64,000 nucleotides of DNA from Cepaea nemoralis (Eukaryota; Mollusca; Gastropoda; Stylommatophora; Helicidae), in the NCBI GenBank assembly GCA_014155875.1, contig JACEFZ010022373.1, forward strand, positions 76,001 to 140,000, written 5' to 3'. The first letter of the stretch is position 1; every line of letters begins with the position of its first letter. Under the pieces are notes generated by a model. It searched no databases and was not told where the DNA came from. It saw nothing but the letters and a program-made list of their open reading frames with translations. Position numbers and translations under genes: made by a program. Shown here in pieces: positions 60,076 through 64,000 of the stretch.

Positions 60076-60376
60076 TGTTTTATCAAAAGATTTAAATAGT
60101 ATATGGCATATACTGTCTGTTACGGAATATCAGTCTGACTCCTTGCCTACGTCTCCGTCTGCCTACCTGCCTGTCGGTTTCTCTGGCAGTCAGTCAGCCA
60201 GTCTGTCTTTATTGCTGTCTGTTATTCTGTTAGTGTTTACTTTCATGTGTGATTCACCTACCCAGTTTATATCCATCTATCCACCCTTCCTTCTGTCAGT
60301 CCGTTAGTCCGTCAGTCTGTCTGCGCATATATGTGTCGGTCCGTACGGATGTCTGGATATCAGTTAGTCACCCACT

Positions 60377-60378
<2 letters not shown>

Positions 60379-60450
<72 letters not shown>
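60379..60450. repeat. (TA)n microsatellite at duplication edge
   Basis: About 72 bp of pure TA; the corresponding run in copy 1 is about 12 bp. Confidence 0.97.
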
Positions 60451-60453
<3 letters not shown>

Positions 60454-60904
60454 TGGCTGTTAGTCAGTCAACCAGTCGACATGTCTGCCTACCTGACTGT
60501 CTGTCTCCTCATATGTATGTACCTGTCTGTCAGTCTGCCCAAGAGAACAATGAAAATGACATGGCTAACCCTAAGAAACCACTGCCAGAAGTAACAGGGC
60601 AAATACCAACCAACATCTGACTGCTCACGTAGCACAGTTGCAAAATGTCAAGATGTGATCTGGAACACGAACAAAGAGTGGTGGAGGTTTGGGGCTTTCC
60701 AAAGGGTCGGGGTAGCGGTGGGGGGGGGGGGGGGGGGGGTACAACATACCACTTAATCCCAAACAAAACAGTACCAGGAATAGTTGATATACCAACAGAC
60801 ATCAGCATAGAGATATGAAAAGATGATATGTAAGTAGAAATCATAATACAGATAGGAATAGATGATATACCAATATAAATCATCATAGAGATAGGTTAGT
60901 TAGG
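60451..60904. other. Unassigned spacer with G-run
   Basis: CTGT-type simple sequence to about 60540 continues the style of 43120-43378. A run of about 21 G lies at 60719-60739. No gene recognised. Confidence 0.5.
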
Positions 60905-60906
60905 TG

Positions 60907-60990
60907 CATATCCTTTACAGGACGTCGCAGTCAACACCTAGCATTTTATGGCTGTTTGTGATTTCTTGGCAGAGTTACTTTCTGTAATTT
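60907..60990 (-). mobile_element. SINE 3' fragment, antisense
   Basis: GCATATCCTTTACAGGACGT, GCAGTCAACACC and TTTCTTGGCA match the antisense 3' end of the shared-body SINEs. The head is missing. Confidence 0.78.
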
Positions 60991-61054
60991 ATGAGATGTG
61001 ATCAACATCGAACAATTAGTATATTGAGCACATTACACAGATTTTGCTATGATT

Positions 61055-61135
61055 TATCATGCAAAGAGTTAGGAGGGAAATACAACCAGACATAGGAAAA
61101 AGAACAATGTGGGATTGTAGAAGGCAAAGGTACAA
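61055..61135 (+). mobile_element. Short LINE RT fragment
   Basis: Encodes MQRVRREIQPDIGKRT and a CGFVE-like remnant, matching the antisense LINE near 10200-10150 (RVRKKIQPEIGEEQCGF). Confidence 0.72.
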
Positions 61136-61259
61136 TTACTGCTGTGTATATGCTAAATTTTTCTCAAATTCTTATACAATTTGTGTGAGAATGCTCACGA
61201 CAATCATCAGTGTATGTGTATGTAAATTGTGGAAGTTTGTTCATACTAGTTTAAGTGAT

Positions 61260-62640
61260 TATGTGAGGCATTATGTATGTGTCTACATGTGAAGAAGTGT
61301 GTGTGGGTGACGTATGTGTGAGGGAGACGTGTGTGTAGGGGATGTATGTGTGAAGGGAGTGTGTGTAGGGGATGTCTGTGGGGGTTGGGATGGGTGGGAG
61401 GGGGATGTGTGTATGGATGGGGGATATATGTGTGGGTAGGGAGATGTGTGTAGGTGAGGGGTGTGTGGATGAGTGATGCGGATGTGCCGGTAGGTGGGGA
61501 TGTATGGGTGGGTGGGGAGATGTGTGGAGGTTGCGTGGGTAGATTAAGCGATGTGTGGTGGGTGGGGGATGTGTGTGGGAGAGGGATGTGGGTAGGGGTG
61601 TTTGGGTATGTGGTAGGAAGTGTGTGGGCGTTAGTGGGTGGGGTTTGTGTATGTTGGTGTGTGGGGAATGTGTATGTGGGTGGGTCTGTGCGGAGGTGTT
61701 GATTGGTGCGGGGTGTGTGTGGGGTGCGGGGATATGTGTTTGGGGAATGAGTGTTTGGCTGGGTGGTTGGAGGTGTGTGGAAATTGGTGGGTGGGTGGGT
61801 GTGTGTGGGCTGGAGGATGAGTGTATTTGTGGGGAGGTGTGTGCGGGGGTATGTGTGTTAATAGGGAAGGGTGGGTTGGTAGGTGTTTGGGTGGGGGTGT
61901 GTTTGAGTGGGTGGGGTGTGTGCTTGCGGTGTGGGGGGATGTGTGTGGGTGGTTGGGGGATGTGTAATACTTGTGAGAGAACAAAGTGATGACTGCGAAT
62001 CTGCAACCATGGTCAGACTGCGAGAACAGCAAATCAAAAAATTGGTGGCCAAACAAGAACACTACGCGGGAAGCCAAAGAGGATGGATAAACCAACACAG
62101 AACTGGTGTCGTTAGCTGCTATATGCTTCGGGATTTGCTGAGGAGGGGATCCGAGCACTTATGGAATGAATGGGTGTTTAATGAGGATAATATATCGACT
62201 AACTAACCAACTAACTGTGTATGGCTGGGTGAGAGTGTGTGTCGGTGGGTGGGGTGGTATGTGGGGGTGGGTATGTGGGTGCGGGTGTGGGTGTGTGTGT
62301 TTGGAGGATGTGTGTGGTGGATGGAGGGTGTGTCTATGGGTGGGTGATATCTGTGGGTGGGTGGGGGTCGTGGGTAGGTGGATGGGGTGTGGGTGGGTTG
62401 GGGTATATGTGGGTGAGAGGGGGATGTGTGGTTGAGGAGGGATGTGTCTCATAACATTGTAATATGCATTGTTTATGTTTACAACATTCATTTGACAATA
62501 TATGTTCCTATGTGAATGTATCATGCACTATTGATGAATGACAAATGAGTGATTGGAAGGTCCGAATGTAAGACGGGCCTGCGTGCCCAATTTGTAACCC
62601 TTTTAAAATAAAGTTGAACTGAATTGAATTGGATGCTGAG
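61260..62640 (+). mobile_element. Dispersed repeat D, sense copy with GT-rich array
   Basis: GT/GGGTG-rich array (61290-61965 and 62218-62445) leads into TCTCATAACATTGTAATATG (62448) and the D core with TGTTTATGTTTACAACATTC, GTGATTGGAAGG, GTAAGACGGGCCTGCGTGCC, AAAATAAAG and a TGAACTGAATTGAATTGG tail. It is in inverse orientation to the copy at 30245-31765. An I-like LINE scrap interrupts the array. Confidence 0.7.
61968..62217 (+). mobile_element. I-like LINE 3' fragment inside the GT array
   Basis: Encodes VREQSDDCESATMVRLREQQ and LRRGSEHLWNE, then CTAA repeats. The array continues on both sides; TGTGTA flanks both ends (61959-61964 and 62216-62221) as a possible short TSD. Confidence 0.85.
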
Positions 62641-63079
62641 AACATTAATTGAACGTGATATAAAAGTAAACAAAGACATATTGTAAATGAATGCGACATG
62701 TTGTGTATGAATCATTGGAATCATCATGCACACCCAGATAAACCTCACGTATTGTAGATGGGTCTGACATAATGTAGATAAATGTGACATATTTACGATG
62801 AGTCTGTGATAATGACGATAAACTCGGGTTTTAATGAATTCACCTGAGCAGTCAATTATTCGTTATAGAATGAATCAGTAGTCTTGTATACAGAAGCGTT
62901 ATATAGTTTGCGATGTTTCAAGAATGCAAGTTAGAATTGCGTACGATGCCAAACACACACAATGAACACGCATCAAGGTGTGAACGATTGTAGGTGAGCT
63001 AGTTAGATGAACTTTACAAATTAACGATTGGCCGAGTGTAGACTACCGAGTATGATACCAAAGAGTATAACTGAAGGTA
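62641..63079. other. Unassigned AT-rich spacer
   Basis: No gene recognised. Confidence 0.5.
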
Positions 63080-63084
63080 CGAAC

Positions 63085-63145
63085 GCACTTTATTTTCAAT
63101 GAGTTAAGAATTGGGCACGCAGGCCTATCTGACATTCTATTCTTC
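63085..63145 (-). mobile_element. Dispersed repeat D, antisense 3' end only
   Basis: CTTTATTTTCAATGAGTTAAG then AATTGGGCACGCAGGCC and TCTGACATTC, the antisense D 3' end. No CA array follows, so this copy is truncated. Confidence 0.75.
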
Positions 63146-63505
63146 TTATCTCTCTTCCCCCATACATTATTTCATTCGTACATCACTTATGAAGCTAATC
63201 TTAGACATCAACAACAACCACAGAAACAATATGCATTATAAATGCATGTAACATGTGCAATAATCATTAATACACGACTCACTAAATCTATTTGTTGACA
63301 TCATAGTTATAATTAGCTCCGGTGTATGTAAAGTACCGCAGATAGATGGATGTTTATTTACAGATCTAGTGGCAAGCAAAAAGTAAGATTTAGACCAAAC
63401 AGGAATGGATGGCAGAAAATGGGAAGTAAAGTTATGTCGCAGTTATGACTTAAAAGTTGTTAATATGGCAGCAGACATGTTTTATCTTATATATAAAAGG
63501 CAATC
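63146..63505. other. Unassigned spacer
   Basis: No gene recognised. TATATAAAAGGCAATCTCC at 63489-63507 immediately precedes the CTGT/GTAT arrays. Confidence 0.5.
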
Positions 63506-63507
63506 TC

Positions 63508-64000
63508 CGTCTGTCTGTCTGTCTGTCTGTATGTATGTATGTATGTATGTATGTATGTATGTATGTATGTATGTATGTATGTATGTATGTATGTATGTAT
63601 GTATGTATGTATGTATGTATGTATGTATGTATGTATGTATGTATGTATGTATGTATGTATGTATGTATGTATGTATGTATGTATGTATGTATGTATGTAT
63701 GTATGTATGTATGTATGTATGTATGTATGTATGTATGTATGTATGTATGTATGTATGTATGTATGTATGTATGTATGTATGTATGTATGTATGTATGTAT
63801 GTATGTATGTATGTATGTATGTATGTATGTATGTATGTATGTATGTATGTATGTATGTATGTATGTATGTATGTATGTATGTATGTATGTATGTATGTAT
63901 GTATGTATGTATGTATGTATGTATGTATGTATGTATGTATGTATGTATGTATGTATGTATGTATGTATGTATGTATGTATGTATGTATGTATGTATGTAT
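63508..64000. repeat. CTGT then (GTAT)n microsatellite, running off the window
   Basis: A few CTGT units (63508-63527) followed by more than 470 bp of uninterrupted GTAT, open at the window end. Confidence 0.98.

Larger units (their letters stand above)
48735..60378 (+). repeat. Large duplication, copy 2
   Basis: Partner of 31784-43390. It starts CAAAGCGATCGAGG and ends at a long TA array (60379-60450) where copy 1 has a short TA run. It differs by scattered substitutions, microsatellite lengths, a 20-bp deletion near 54893 and a 14-bp segment at 58520-58533 absent from copy 1. Confidence 0.97.

Overview
This is a stretch of a large, repeat-rich animal genome. Two exons of one host gene are visible; nearly everything else is transposable-element sequence or simple repeat. 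The evidence is spliced exons with GT/AG borders, many 5'-truncated LINE copies with target-site duplications (TSDs), tRNA-derived SINEs, LTR elements, minisatellites and long TA, GTAT, GAAA and GA microsatellites. The mix of RTE-like LINEs, I-like LINEs with RNase H, a Ty3/Gypsy element with integrase directly after protease, and an IDGF-type chitinase-like gene suggests an invertebrate, probably a lophotrochozoan such as a mollusc. The species assignment is inference.

Layout, left half. 1-9.2 kb: LINE fragments, including a complete ~3.2 kb RTE-like LINE (3469-6882, 12-bp TSD) carrying a SINE, and an I-like LINE (7330-9212) also carrying a SINE. 9.2-15.4 kb: two blocks of one ~32-bp minisatellite, separated by an antisense LINE with an internal deletion and by a non-autonomous LTR element (12834-14982) with a long tRNA-Leu-type primer site. 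15.7-16.3 kb: tetranucleotide arrays. 16.6-29.35 kb: on the minus strand, two phase-compatible exons of a glycosyl hydrolase 18 (chitinase-like) gene, 29180-29347 then 16608-16861. Their 12.3-kb intron holds three LINE insertions with exact TSDs and a 1.3-kb minisatellite grown from LINE coding sequence.

Layout, right half. 30.2-31.8 kb: an inverted copy of a dispersed repeat (called D here) whose 3' core lies next to a CA/GT array and which carries a solo LTR. 31784-43390 and 48735-60378: two near-identical 11.6-kb copies in direct orientation. Each holds LINE fragments, two tRNA-derived SINEs, a D copy, a 24-bp minisatellite with 120-bp higher-order structure, a 0.6-kb retroposon with a CTAA tail, and two I-like LINE ends in tail-to-tail orientation. 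Between them lie a truncated Gypsy element (antisense Gag-protease-integrase start, tRNA-Pro-like primer site) and about 2 kb of unassigned sequence. 60.4-64 kb: TA array, another D copy with GT array, and a GTAT array running off the window.

No conventional operon, RNA gene or CRISPR array is present. The informative content is the record of nested insertions, the new tandem arrays inside LINE copies, sequence shared between SINE bodies and a LINE 5' region, and a host chitinase-like gene that keeps its splice sites despite an insertion 17 bp from an acceptor. All coordinates and repeat relationships were read by eye; family names are by motif recognition only.
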